Below the pieces are notes generated by a model. That model worked only from the letters and a program-made list of their open reading frames with translations, made no database searches and had not been told where the DNA came from. This document shows, in pieces, positions 51,400 through 62,943 of a stretch of 64,000 bases of DNA. Positions within the stretch are counted from its first letter, which is position 1, and the number at the start of each line of letters is the position of its first letter. Made by a program: the position numbers and the translations under genes. Origin of the DNA: an uncultured beta proteobacterium (GTDB lineage Bacteria; Pseudomonadota; Gammaproteobacteria; Burkholderiales; Burkholderiaceae_C); NCBI GenBank assembly GCA_903909815.1, contig CAIVXG010000201.1:23170-87169 (forward strand). Direction: 5' to 3'.

Positions 51400-52257
51400 A
51401 TGAACAGGCCGCTTCTTCGCATCGCTATGGCAAGCATCGCGGCGCTCGCCCTACTTGCCATGGCGCCATCGGCTCAGGCTGAACCACCCAGCTACACCTT
51501 TTCCCCGGTGAATCAGTACGACATCAACCTCACGGCCAGCTATTGGAATCCCATCATTGCCTATGTGTCCGAGAAAAGTGGCGTCAATCTGAAGCTGAAA
51601 ATCGGCCGAACTTCGGCCGACACCACCAGCTACGTGCTGGCCAAGGAAGTGGAATTCGTCTTCACCAACCACCTCTTCACGCCCGAACGCGAGCAACTCG
51701 GCTGGAAGGTCTTTGGCCGACGCCAGAGTCCGGCCCTGCAGGGGCAGATCGTCGTTCCTGCGGATTCGCCCGTGACCGAACTGAGCCAGCTCAACGGCCA
51801 GGAAGTGGCGTTCGCCGGGCCCGAAGCCTTCATCGTCTACAAGGTGCCTTACGCCCACCTCCAGTCCAAGGGCATCAAGGTCAAGGTGGTGTTCGCCGGG
51901 AACCAGAACGCGGCCTTCGCGCAGCTCTTCAGCGGCAAGGTGATGGCCTCGGGTGCCAACTCTCAACTGGCGCAAGGCTACGCCCAGCGCGAAGGCAAGA
52001 AATTCAGGGTGCTGTGGAGTTCCGAGCCGTTTCAGGACCTGGCGCTGATGGCTTCAGGAAAGGTTCGAGACCGGGATCTGAAGGCCGTGGCTGCAGCCTT
52101 TTTTGAAATGTCCAAGGACCCCCGTGGCCGCGAGATCCTCAGTCGCGCATCCAAGGAAGTGGGCTTGAGCGCAGACGCCTACTTCATACCGGCCAGCGCG
52201 GCCGACTATGCGTCCTATCGACGCTTTTACCAGAGCGCGCCTGCGGCGTTGAATTGA
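51400..52257 (+). CDS. PhnD-like periplasmic binding protein
   Basis: A 285-residue periplasmic protein with a signal peptide ending APSAQAEP. The PhnD/SsuA2-type fold is seen in YTFSPVNQYDINLTASYWNPIIAYVSEKSGV, VEFVFTNHLFTP, ELNG-type SQLNGQEVAFAGPEAFIVY and VVFAGNQNAAFAQLFSGKV. AAAGG lies 8-12 bases before the ATG. PhnD-like proteins bind phosphonates, phosphite or related anions for ABC importers, but here there is no ABC partner; the next gene, 6 bases on, is a membrane histidine kinase. I infer that it is the ligand-binding part of that sensor, as in TorT/TorS-like pairs. Confidence 0.88.
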   Translation: MNRPLLRIAMASIAALALLAMAPSAQAEPPSYTFSPVNQYDINLTASYWNPIIAYVSEKSGVNLKLKIGRTSADTTSYVLAKEVEFVFTNHLFTPEREQLGWKVFGRRQSPALQGQIVVPADSPVTELSQLNGQEVAFAGPEAFIVYKVPYAHLQSKGIKVKVVFAGNQNAAFAQLFSGKVMASGANSQLAQGYAQREGKKFRVLWSSEPFQDLALMASGKVRDRDLKAVAAAFFEMSKDPRGREILSRASKEVGLSADAYFIPASAADYASYRRFYQSAPAALN

Positions 52258-52263
52258 GGCCGC

Positions 52264-55200
52264 ATGAATCCGCTGCTGCGACTGCTACCCCATTCCCTCG
52301 TCAATCGGGTGTTTTCGCTGTACCTGGCGTCGCTGCTGATCTTCGTCGTCTCGGCGCTGGGCCTGTTTTATCGCTACCAGTTCTCGCAGCAAATCGAGGC
52401 GGAGCAACTCGACGCCGAACGAATAATGAATGTGGCCGCGCAAAGTGTGGCCGACAGCGCGGTCATCGGTGACTACGACACCATCGCCAAAACCCTGGAA
52501 CGCGCCATCGCCCGCTCCCACTTTGCCGCAGCACTCTACATCGATACCGCGGGCGGTGTGATCAAGGCCGAGAACCCGCAGCATCCGACGCTCGTGCCGC
52601 CCCGCTGGCTGACCGCGGTAGTGCAGGACAAGCTCTTTGAACTGAACCACAACATCGCTGTGGGTGGACGCGACTACGGCGTGCTGCGCCTGAGCTACGC
52701 CCCCGAACAAGTGGCCTCCGATCTCTGGAGTCTGGCCCTGCTGGCGCTGGCGCTGTCGCTGCTGGCGCTCGTTGGCGGTGTCGCACTTATCCGGATTCCA
52801 CTGAAACATTGGCTCGGAAATTTTGATCGCATCAGGATGCATGAAGCCGAGATCCTGTCGGGTTCCATGCGAGTCGACGCCTTGCTTGACCAGGATGCGC
52901 CGGCAGAGATCCGACACACCTTTGACATCCTGAGTCGAGCCGCCGAGCGCCTGTCGGCCCAACGCGAGGAGGCGGCCATCACGCTCAACGCCATCACCGA
53001 TGGCGTCCTGACCCTAGACCGGGACCAACGCGTCATCTACTGTAACCCGGCCGCGGTGCAAATGTTGGGCACGCATGGGCAAAGCGTTCTCGGTCACAAC
53101 GCGCGCCAACTCCTGCCGATGGTGTTTCGGCCCGATGAGCCATTGTTCGAATGGAAGGAGCGCCAGTTTGCGCTTGCAGGTGAACACGCAAAGACCACCA
53201 TTCTGGACACTTCGCTCTCCGACCTGCATGCCGGTGATGGAGCAACGGCGGGCCAGGTGCTGACCTTTCGGGACGTGACGAAGCAGCACGCATTGGACCA
53301 GCAACTGCGCAGCGAATTGCGCATGCGTCAGCGTGCGTTGGAGTCTCTGCGCGGCGTGCTGGACCGCTTGCGTTCATCCGACGAGGCGCCGTTCGATCCG
53401 CTGGCGGCGAACGATCTGGACGCGCTCACGGCCCGCGTCATCGACTTGGTCACGGAACAGGAACGGGGCCGGCGCGACCTGGACAACCAGAAATTTGCGC
53501 TGGACCAGCACGCCATCGTCAGCATCACCGATCTGGACGGAACCATCACGTACGCGAACGACCGCTTTTGCCAGATCAGCGGCTACAGTCGCGCCGAACT
53601 CCTGGGCGCAAACCACCGCATCGTGAATTCGGGAAAGCACTCCCGCCCGGTTTTTGAAGCGATGTGGCTGGCACTTTCGCAAGGCAAAGTGTGGCACGGC
53701 GAGATCTGCAACCGCTCCAAACAGGGCGAGTATTACTGGGTCGACGCGACCATTGCCCCTTTGAAGGGCAAGGACGGACTGCCCCAGCAGTACATCGCGA
53801 TCCGCACCGACATCACGCAGCGCAAGCGGGTAGAGGCACAGCTCGAAGAGCAATTGCATTTTGTGGAAGTGCTGCTGGAGGCCACGCCCACAGCCATCTA
53901 CCTCAAGGACCGCAGCGGGCGTTATCTGCGCTTCAACAAGGCGTTCGAGGAACTGTTTGGCATCGAGCGCTCCGAGTGGATCGGCAAGACCGTCTTTGAA
54001 CTGGTGCCGGGCGCGGGCGCTGCGACCATGCACACCCGTGACCAGGAGTTGCTCAACACCGGTGCCGTACAGACCTATGAAGCGGTCTTTACCAATCGCA
54101 AGTCCGGCGCCATGCACGACGGCTTGTATTGGAAGGCTGCACTGACCAATGCCGAGGGCGAAATCACCGGACTCGTCGGAACTATTCTCGACATCACCGA
54201 GCGCAAGCTGTTCGAGCAGGCGCTGCGCGATGCCAAGCAGCGCGCCGAGGCCGCGAGTCAGGCCAAAAGCGACTTTCTTGCCAACATGAGCCATGAGATC
54301 AGGACGCCCATGAACGGTGTCATCGGCATGACCGACCTGGCGCTGGACACGCCGCTGAACCCGGTACAGCGCGAGTACCTGTCCATCGTCAGGAACTCGG
54401 CGCAGACGCTGATGGTGATACTGAACGACATTCTGGATTTTTCCAAGATCGAAGCGGGCAAACTCAACATCGAGGCCATCGAGTTTCCCCTGGCCAGCAC
54501 CATCACCGAAACGCTGCAGAGCATCGCCGCGCGCGCCAAGAAAAAGGGATTGGCGCTGCAATGTGAACTCCAGCAGGGGCTGCCTGAGCGTGTGCGGGGC
54601 GACCCGGTGCGCATACGCCAGGTACTCACCAACCTGTGCGACAACGCCATCAAATTCACGTCCAGTGGCAGCGTGCGTGTCACGGTGGACGCAAGGGTGC
54701 TGGCAGCCGATGCGGTGGAGTTGCAGCTGTCGGTGCACGACAGCGGCATCGGCATTCCCGTCGCCAAGCAGCAGGGGATTTTCGATGCCTTTACCCAGGC
54801 CGACAGTTCCACCACGCGCGAGTTCGGTGGCACCGGGCTGGGACTGACGATCTGCGCGCGCCTGGTGCAGTTGATGGGCGGACGCATCTGGGTCGAAAGC
54901 CAGGCCGGACAGGGCAGCTGCTTTCATTTCACGGTGCACGTGCAGGCGCTGGCCGCGCAAAGGCCGGCACCACCCACGCCGAGTGCGGTGCTGCAGCCAC
55001 CCGTGCCGGCATCGGCGCAGCGGCTGAAGATCCTGCTGGTCGAGGACCATCCCATCAACCAGAAGCTGGCCCTGACCTTGCTGAAAAAATGGGGGCATGA
55101 AGTCACGCTGGCGGTGAACGGCCAGGAGGCGGTGAATCTGTTCGCGAGCGCGGACTGGGATATCGTGCTGATGGATATGCAAATGCCGGTCATGGGTGGA

Positions 55201-55398
55201 CTGGAAGCCACTCGACTGATTCGCACCGCCGAAGTTGCGCCACGGCATACGCCCATCATCGCCATGACGGCCAACGCCATGGAGGTCGACCGCCAGGCCT
55301 GTCTGGACGCGGGCATGGATGCGCATCTGTCCAAGCCATTCAACGCCGCCACGCTGCAGGCAATGCTGCAGCGCTTTGCCGCGTTGGGGCCGCTATGA
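52264..55398 (+). CDS. Hybrid sensor histidine kinase with PAS domains
   Basis: A 1044-residue inner-membrane kinase. Helix 1 (about 15-37, FSLYLASLLIFVVSALGLF) and helix 2 (about 157-182) flank a periplasmic loop. Then HAMP-like linker, PAS at about 235-340, 405-525 and 530-660, HisKA with phospho-acceptor His677 in NMSHEIRTP, HATPase with DNAIKF, DSGIGI and GTGLGL (about 790-900), and a receiver with Asp971 in DIVLMDMQMP. There is no HPt domain, so phosphotransfer must go to a separate protein. The PhnD-like gene directly upstream probably supplies the signal. LysR follows 7 bases later. Confidence 0.94.
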   Translation: MNPLLRLLPHSLVNRVFSLYLASLLIFVVSALGLFYRYQFSQQIEAEQLDAERIMNVAAQSVADSAVIGDYDTIAKTLERAIARSHFAAALYIDTAGGVIKAENPQHPTLVPPRWLTAVVQDKLFELNHNIAVGGRDYGVLRLSYAPEQVASDLWSLALLALALSLLALVGGVALIRIPLKHWLGNFDRIRMHEAEILSGSMRVDALLDQDAPAEIRHTFDILSRAAERLSAQREEAAITLNAITDGVLTLDRDQRVIYCNPAAVQMLGTHGQSVLGHNARQLLPMVFRPDEPLFEWKERQFALAGEHAKTTILDTSLSDLHAGDGATAGQVLTFRDVTKQHALDQQLRSELRMRQRALESLRGVLDRLRSSDEAPFDPLAANDLDALTARVIDLVTEQERGRRDLDNQKFALDQHAIVSITDLDGTITYANDRFCQISGYSRAELLGANHRIVNSGKHSRPVFEAMWLALSQGKVWHGEICNRSKQGEYYWVDATIAPLKGKDGLPQQYIAIRTDITQRKRVEAQLEEQLHFVEVLLEATPTAIYLKDRSGRYLRFNKAFEELFGIERSEWIGKTVFELVPGAGAATMHTRDQELLNTGAVQTYEAVFTNRKSGAMHDGLYWKAALTNAEGEITGLVGTILDITERKLFEQALRDAKQRAEAASQAKSDFLANMSHEIRTPMNGVIGMTDLALDTPLNPVQREYLSIVRNSAQTLMVILNDILDFSKIEAGKLNIEAIEFPLASTITETLQSIAARAKKKGLALQCELQQGLPERVRGDPVRIRQVLTNLCDNAIKFTSSGSVRVTVDARVLAADAVELQLSVHDSGIGIPVAKQQGIFDAFTQADSSTTREFGGTGLGLTICARLVQLMGGRIWVESQAGQGSCFHFTVHVQALAAQRPAPPTPSAVLQPPVPASAQRLKILLVEDHPINQKLALTLLKKWGHEVTLAVNGQEAVNLFASADWDIVLMDMQMPVMGGLEATRLIRTAEVAPRHTPIIAMTANAMEVDRQACLDAGMDAHLSKPFNAATLQAMLQRFAALGPL

Positions 55399-55405
55399 TC
55401 GGCGC

Positions 55406-56359
55406 ATGAGTCTGTTTACCTCGCTGCGCTATCTTGTGGCGCTGCATGAGCTCAAGCATTTCGGGCGCGCGGCCCAGGCCTGCCACATCACGCAGCCCGC
55501 ACTGTCCAACGCCATCCGCTCCCTTGAGGAAGAGTTCGGCACGGCCATCGTCAAACGGGGCCGTACTTTCCAGAGCTTCACCCCCGAAGGTGAGCGCATC
55601 TTCGAGACGGCACAGCGCGTGCTGCACGAACAGGAACTGCTGCAGCAGGATCTGCATAGCGCGTCGGATCAACCCGTGGGATCGCTCAAACTGGGTGCGG
55701 TGCCGTCGGTGATGCCGATCGCGGCGCGCTTTTCCGCGCTGTTGCAGGCGCGCTATCCCGGCCTGTCGCTGGTGTTGCGCTCCATGAGCTCGCCCGACAT
55801 CGAGGCCGGGCTGGAGAATCTCTCACTCGACATGGCCCTGGGATATACCGACCGACTCAAGTCGCGCGCCTCCAAGATCGCCACCCTGGCACAGTACACG
55901 GAACGCTATTTTCTGCTGCGGCGCAGCGCCAAATCCGAGCGCACGGGGCTGCACATGGTTGCGCGGCCTGTGAGCTGGGCTGCGGCGGCGCAGTTGCCAC
56001 TGTGCCTGTTGACGCCGGAGATGCATAACCGAGCCATCGTGGATGCGGCCTTTATACAGGTCGGAGTGAAGGTCAAACCGGTGATTGAGACCAACTCCAT
56101 TCTGACCTTGGGCTTGAGCGTGTTGGTAGGCGAGGTCTGCTCCATCCTGCCCGGAGCCCTGGTGGGTGTACTGCAGGGCTATCCTGAGCTCGAAGCCGTG
56201 CCCTTGTGCGAGCCCGATGTCCTCACGCCTATTGGCTTCATGTACGCCGTCACAGACCGTCCATCACACGCGCTGCGTGCGGCACTGGAACTGGCGCAGG
56301 ACGCGACCTGGAGTCAGCATGTCAGGTCCCATACCGGCATGCTGCACGACCGCCTCTAA
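55406..56359 (+). CDS. LysR-family regulator
   Basis: A 317-residue regulator. The N-terminal winged helix (1-60) has LHELKHFGRAAQACHITQPALSNAIRSLEEEFG, and the effector domain (about 90-300) has GSLKLGAVPSVMPIAARF and GLSVLVGEVCSILPGALV. It starts 7 bases after the kinase stop, so the two genes may be transcribed together, and precedes the oxalate/formate transporter by 153 bases on the same strand. That gap has several AT-rich half-sites, but I cannot assign a T-N11-A box with confidence. I infer control of the downstream transporter and formate dehydrogenase genes; the inducer is unknown. Confidence 0.9.
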   Translation: MSLFTSLRYLVALHELKHFGRAAQACHITQPALSNAIRSLEEEFGTAIVKRGRTFQSFTPEGERIFETAQRVLHEQELLQQDLHSASDQPVGSLKLGAVPSVMPIAARFSALLQARYPGLSLVLRSMSSPDIEAGLENLSLDMALGYTDRLKSRASKIATLAQYTERYFLLRRSAKSERTGLHMVARPVSWAAAAQLPLCLLTPEMHNRAIVDAAFIQVGVKVKPVIETNSILTLGLSVLVGEVCSILPGALVGVLQGYPELEAVPLCEPDVLTPIGFMYAVTDRPSHALRAALELAQDATWSQHVRSHTGMLHDRL

Positions 56360-56512
56360 GCCCACGCCTGGCCCTGCCGATCGGGGTTTACCCAGGTATT
56401 TCATACAAAGTGTGAATGAGGCCATTGAAATAAATGAATTGACCTGGCACCGTGCTTTCTCCGACACTCCGTGTCAGCTCACCTTGAGTGGGCGTTCATA
56501 AAAGGAGACACG

Positions 56513-58156
56513 ATGTCAGATGATAATTTAGGCGTGCTGGCGAAAGAGCACATTGTGGCCGGCCCCGGTTTCAACCGCTGGCTGGTTCCCCCCGCGGCAC
56601 TCGCGATTCACCTTTGCATCGGCATGGCCTACGGCTTCTCGGTGTTCTGGCTGCCGTTGTCCAAGGCGCTGGGCATCAAGGAAGCCATCAAGTGCGGCCC
56701 TGATGTGGGCTTCTTTGCGCAGCTTTTCACGACCACCTGTGACTGGCAAATTTCCACGCTCGGTTGGATGTACACCCTGTTCTTCGTGCTGCTTGGCACC
56801 TCGGCGTCCATCTGGGGCGGCTGGCTGGAGCGCGTCGGCCCACGCAAGGTCGGCGTGATTGCGGCCGTGTGCTGGGGCGGCGGCATGCTGATTTCAGCCT
56901 TGGGCGTTTACCTGCACCAGTTCTGGATGATGATCCTTGGCTCCGGCGTCATCGGCGGCGTGGGTCTGGGACTGGGCTACATCTCGCCCGTGTCCACTTT
57001 GATCAAGTGGTTCCCCGATCACCGCGGCATGGCTGCGGGCATGGCCATCATGGGCTTTGGCGGCGGCGCCATGATCGGCTCGCCGCTGGCAGCGGACCTG
57101 ATGAAATATTTTTCCACGCCGACCGACGTGGGTGTCATGCAGACCCTGGTGGTCATGGGTGTGATCTACTTTGTCTTCATGATGTGCGGTGCCTTCGGTT
57201 ACCGTATTCCCGAGACCGGCTGGAAGCCCGCAGGTTGGACGCCGAAACCAGCTCAGGCCAACAACGCCATGATCACGAAAAATCACGTGCACGTGAGCAA
57301 GGTCTGGGGCATTCCCCAGTTCTGGTTGATCTGGATGGTGTTGACCATGAACGTGAGTGCGGGTATCGGCGTGATCGGCATGGCCTCTCCCATGCTGCAA
57401 GAAATTTTTGGCGGTTCGCTCATCGGCGTGGCCAAGAAATTCGGTGAGCTCGACAAGGCACAACTGACCGCCATCGCGGGTGTGGCTGCAGGCTTTGCCG
57501 CACTGCTGAGCCTGTTCAACATCGGTGGTCGCTTTTTCTGGGCCACGATCTCCGACAAGCTCGGAAGAAAGCTCACCTACGCCATCTTCTTCATTCTCGG
57601 CGGCGTGCTGTACTTCAGCATTCCTGGCAGTGCAGCGGCAGGTAACAAGCTGCTGTTTGTGGGGGCTGTCTGCATCATCCTGAGCATGTATGGCGGCGCC
57701 TTTGCCACGGTGCCTGCCTATTTGGCCGACATCTTCGGCACGCAGATGGTGGGCGCCATTCACGGCCGCTTGCTTACCGCTTGGGCCACCGCCGGCATCC
57801 TCGGCCCCGTGGTCGTGAACTACATGCGCGACTACCAGCTTGGCTTGGGTATCCCGCGCGAGCAGGTTTACAACCAGACCATGTACATCCTGGTGGCCTT
57901 CCTGGTGGTGGGACTGATCTGCAACCTGCTGGTGCGTCCGCTCAATCCCAAGTGGTTCATGACGCCGGAAGAACTTGAAACGGAGAAACGACTGGCCCAT
58001 GAAAAGGTCAAGGCCTCCGAAATCCAGGCTGACGGCAGCCACACAAATACCGCACCCAGCAGCCCCATCGTGTTGCTGCTGGCATGGGCGGCCGTGGGTA
58101 TTCCGCTGGTCTGGGGTGTTTACCGCACGCTGCAGACCGTGGCCAAGTTCTTTTAA
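56513..58156 (+). CDS. OFA-family MFS transporter (oxalate/formate type)
   Basis: A 547-residue major-facilitator protein with twelve transmembrane helices and a cytoplasmic insert. HLCIGMAYGFSVFWLPLSKALG, GWMYTLFFVLLGTSASIWGGWLERVGPRKVG and GGVGLGLGYISPVSTLIKWFPDHRGMAAGMAIMGFGGG are signatures of the oxalate/formate antiporter group. AAAGGAG precedes the ATG at 56513. The C-terminus is a basic tail plus an extra hydrophobic stretch (VLLLAWAAVGIPLVWGVYRTL), which is unusual and could be a further helix. The formate dehydrogenase downstream suggests import of formate or exchange of oxalate for formate; oxalate-CoA genes are not in the window. Confidence 0.9.
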   Translation: MSDDNLGVLAKEHIVAGPGFNRWLVPPAALAIHLCIGMAYGFSVFWLPLSKALGIKEAIKCGPDVGFFAQLFTTTCDWQISTLGWMYTLFFVLLGTSASIWGGWLERVGPRKVGVIAAVCWGGGMLISALGVYLHQFWMMILGSGVIGGVGLGLGYISPVSTLIKWFPDHRGMAAGMAIMGFGGGAMIGSPLAADLMKYFSTPTDVGVMQTLVVMGVIYFVFMMCGAFGYRIPETGWKPAGWTPKPAQANNAMITKNHVHVSKVWGIPQFWLIWMVLTMNVSAGIGVIGMASPMLQEIFGGSLIGVAKKFGELDKAQLTAIAGVAAGFAALLSLFNIGGRFFWATISDKLGRKLTYAIFFILGGVLYFSIPGSAAAGNKLLFVGAVCIILSMYGGAFATVPAYLADIFGTQMVGAIHGRLLTAWATAGILGPVVVNYMRDYQLGLGIPREQVYNQTMYILVAFLVVGLICNLLVRPLNPKWFMTPEELETEKRLAHEKVKASEIQADGSHTNTAPSSPIVLLLAWAAVGIPLVWGVYRTLQTVAKFF

Positions 58157-58173
58157 ACGCCTCGCGACCAAGA

Positions 58174-58237
58174 TGTGGCAGCGGATCCCCGCTGCCACAA
58201 GGGGCATACGCTGGCACCGTACCGCCCCTTTTTTTTT
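58174..58237 (+). terminator. Double hairpin with T-run before fdwB (possible attenuator)
   Basis: Hairpin 1: 11-base arms TGTGGCAGCGG / CCGCTGCCACA (58174-58184, 58189-58199) with loop ATCC. Hairpin 2: GGGGC (58201-58205) pairs GCCCC (58224-58228) followed by nine T residues. CCCC at 58187-58190 can pair instead with GGGG at 58201-58204, which would break hairpin 2. The element ends 27 bases before the fdwB start. Confidence 0.65.
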
Positions 58238-58264
58238 GCCCGAAGTGAATTGACTCGAATCGAT

Positions 58265-60067
<1,803 letters not shown>

Positions 60068-62941
60068 ATGAACGCGCCTGCAAGCATCGCCGAAGTGACC
60101 CCGGCCACGGTCGAGTTCACCCTTGACCAGAAGACCATCCGCGCCTACGAGGGCGAATCCATCCTCAAGGCCGCACAGCGCCATGGCGTGGAGATTCCGC
60201 ACCTGTGCTTCAAGGACGGCCTGCGCGCCGACGGCAATTGCCGCGCCTGCGTCGTGGAGATCAAGGGCGAGCGCACGTTGGCACCGAGTTGCTGCCGCAA
60301 CGCCAGCGCCGGCATGGAAGTCCAGGCCACGAGCGAACGCGCGCTGAAGAGTCAGAAGATGGTGCTGGAAATGCTGCTCTCGGACATGCCCGACGCCGGC
60401 CACAAGTGGAACGAATCGGACGAGTCGCAACAGCACGGCGAGCTCAGCAACTGGGCAGCCCGCATGGACGTGTCGGTGCGCCCCGAGCTCAAGAGCCTGC
60501 GCCGCGAACAACCCAAAGCCGATCTGTCGCACCCGGCCATGGCGGTGAATCTGGACGCCTGCATCCAGTGCAACCGCTGCGTTCGCGCCTGCCGGGAAAT
60601 CCAGGTCAACGACGTCATCGGCTATGCGCTGCGTGGCGCCCACAGCGAAATCGTGTTTGATTTGAACGACCCCATGGGCGACAGCACCTGCGTGGCCTGC
60701 GGTGAATGCGTGCAGGCATGCCCCACCGGCGCCCTCATGCCCAAGACCCAGGTCGGCTCGCAGATCGTGGACAAAAAAGTGGACTCGGTGTGTCCGTTCT
60801 GCGGCGTCGGCTGCCTGCTGACCTACAACGTCAAGGACAACAAAATCGTGAGCGTGGACGGGCGCGACGGCCCGGCCAACCACGGCCGTTTGTGCGTGAA
60901 AGGCCGCTTCGGTTTCGACTACGCCAGCAACCCGCAGCGCCTGACTGTGCCGCTGATTCGCAAGGCCGGTGTGGCCAAGGACCCGGCCGCCCTGGAAACC
61001 CTCAACCGCGACAGCGCCGACTGGTCCAGCGTGTTCCGTGAAGCCACGTGGGAAGAGGCCCTGGCCCTGAGCGCCGGCACGCTGAAAAACCTGCGCGACA
61101 CCCACGGCAAGAAGTCGCTGGCTGGTTTTGGCTCGGCCAAGGGCAGCAACGAGGAAGCCTATCTGTTCCAGAAGCTGGTGCGCACGGGATTCGGCTCCAA
61201 CAACGTGGACCACTGCACCCGGCTATGCCATGCGTCCAGCGTGGCAGCGCTGCTTGAAGGCGTGGGTTCGGGCTCGGTCAGCAACCAGGTCAACGACGTG
61301 GAACATTCGGACCTGATCTTCGTGATCGGCTCCAACCCCACTGCAAACCACCCGGTGGCTGCAACCTGGATGAAAAACGCGCAAAAGAAAGGCGCAAAGA
61401 TCGTGCTGGCGGACCCGCGTATCACCGACATCGGCCGCCACGCCTGGCGCACGCTGCAGTTCAAAGCCGACACCGACGTGGCCATGATCAACGCACTGAT
61501 CCACACCGTGATCGAAGAAGGTCTGGTGGACGAGGAATTCGTGCGCACACGCGCCGACAACTACGAGGCGCTGAAGGAAAACGTCAAGGGCTATAGCCCC
61601 GAGGCGATGGCGCCGATCTGCGGCATCCCCGCGCAGACGCTGCGCGAGGTGGCGCGCGCTTACGCCAGCGCCAAGGGCGCGATGATCCTGTGGGGCATGG
61701 GCGTGAGCCAGCACGTGCACGGCACCGACAACGTGCGCTGCCTGATCGCGCTGGCCACGGTCGCGGGCCAGATCGGCAAGCCCGGCTCGGGCCTGCATCC
61801 GCTGCGCGGACAGAACAACGTGCAGGGTGCGAGCGACGCGGGTCTGATCCCGATGATGTTCCCCAACTACCAGCGCGTGAACACGCCCGCGGTGCACGCC
61901 TGGTTCGAGAAGTTTTGGGACACCAAGCTGGACGACCAGCCCGGCTACACCGTGGTCGAGATCATGCACAAGGCGCTGGCCCCGGACTCCGATCCGCACA
62001 AGGTGCGCGGCATGTACGTGATGGGCGAAAACCCGGCCATGAGCGACCCCGATCTGAACCACGCGCGCCACGCCCTGGCCAGCCTGGAACATCTGGTGGT
62101 GCAGGACATTTTCATGACCGAAACTGCCTGGCTTGCCGACGTCGTTTTGCCCGCCACTGCCTGGCCCGAGAAGACCGGCACCGTCAGCAACACCGACCGC
62201 ATGGTGCAATTGGGCAAGCAGGCGATCGACCCGCCCGGCCAGGCCAAACCCGACCTGTGGATCATCCAGCAGATCGCCCAGCGCATGGGAGTGAACTGGA
62301 ACTACCAAGGCCCCCATAGCGGGGTTGCGGCCGTTTATGAAGAAATGCGTCAGGCCATGCACGAGGCCATCGCCGGCATCACCTGGGAGCGGCTGGAGCG
62401 CGAGTCCAGCGTCACCTATCCTTGTCTGAGCGCAGAAGATCCGGGCGCCCCCACCGTCTTCATCGACGATTTCCCCACGGCCGACGGCCGCGTGAAACTG
62501 GTGCCAGCCGACATCATCCCTGCCAACGAACGGCCCGACAGCGACTACCCCTTTGTGCTCATCACCGGGCGCCAATTGGAACACTGGCATACCGGCAGCA
62601 TGACCCGGCGCGCGACGGTGCTCGACGCGATCGAGCCTATGGCCACGGCCTCGATGTGCGGTGCGGATATGCGCGCATTGGGCCTGGCCGCCGGCGACGT
62701 GATCACTCTGGCATCGCGCCGGGGCGAGGTCGCAATCCACCTGCGCCGCGACGATGGCACGCCCCAGGGCGCGGTCTTCGTTCCCTTCGCCTACTACGAA
62801 GCGGCGGCGAATCTGATGACGAACGCGGCGCTCGATCCCTTCGGCAAGATCCCCGAGTTCAAGTACTGCGCCATTGCGGTGAAGGCCGGCGGAGTGGCTG
62901 CCGCTGCTCCGGGCTACGGCACGGCAGCCTGGGCGGCTTGA
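60068..62941 (+). CDS. fdwA: Formate dehydrogenase catalytic subunit (FdwA/Fdh1A type)
   Basis: A 957-residue subunit that oxidises formate to CO2 at a W- or Mo-bis-pterin site. Residues 15-80 bind [2Fe-2S] (Cys47, Cys58, Cys61, Cys75 or 76). Two [4Fe-4S] ferredoxin motifs follow, CIQCNRCVRAC and CVACGECVQAC, then CPFCGVGC (from Cys242) and the metal ligand Cys387 in RLCHASSV. His of the active site lies next to it. The His-Cys cluster typical of NuoG and FdsA is not visible, which fits the Fdh1A branch. It is cysteine-type, not selenocysteine. Follows fdwB directly; fdhD follows. Tungsten use is inferred from the type and the tup operon. Confidence 0.94.
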   Translation: MNAPASIAEVTPATVEFTLDQKTIRAYEGESILKAAQRHGVEIPHLCFKDGLRADGNCRACVVEIKGERTLAPSCCRNASAGMEVQATSERALKSQKMVLEMLLSDMPDAGHKWNESDESQQHGELSNWAARMDVSVRPELKSLRREQPKADLSHPAMAVNLDACIQCNRCVRACREIQVNDVIGYALRGAHSEIVFDLNDPMGDSTCVACGECVQACPTGALMPKTQVGSQIVDKKVDSVCPFCGVGCLLTYNVKDNKIVSVDGRDGPANHGRLCVKGRFGFDYASNPQRLTVPLIRKAGVAKDPAALETLNRDSADWSSVFREATWEEALALSAGTLKNLRDTHGKKSLAGFGSAKGSNEEAYLFQKLVRTGFGSNNVDHCTRLCHASSVAALLEGVGSGSVSNQVNDVEHSDLIFVIGSNPTANHPVAATWMKNAQKKGAKIVLADPRITDIGRHAWRTLQFKADTDVAMINALIHTVIEEGLVDEEFVRTRADNYEALKENVKGYSPEAMAPICGIPAQTLREVARAYASAKGAMILWGMGVSQHVHGTDNVRCLIALATVAGQIGKPGSGLHPLRGQNNVQGASDAGLIPMMFPNYQRVNTPAVHAWFEKFWDTKLDDQPGYTVVEIMHKALAPDSDPHKVRGMYVMGENPAMSDPDLNHARHALASLEHLVVQDIFMTETAWLADVVLPATAWPEKTGTVSNTDRMVQLGKQAIDPPGQAKPDLWIIQQIAQRMGVNWNYQGPHSGVAAVYEEMRQAMHEAIAGITWERLERESSVTYPCLSAEDPGAPTVFIDDFPTADGRVKLVPADIIPANERPDSDYPFVLITGRQLEHWHTGSMTRRATVLDAIEPMATASMCGADMRALGLAAGDVITLASRRGEVAIHLRRDDGTPQGAVFVPFAYYEAAANLMTNAALDPFGKIPEFKYCAIAVKAGGVAAAAPGYGTAAWAA

Positions 62942-62943
62942 GC

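Noticed and set aside
60068..62941. Selenocysteine in the formate dehydrogenase
   Set aside because: The active-site codon at 61226-61228 is TGC (Cys387), and there is no in-frame TGA within the gene.
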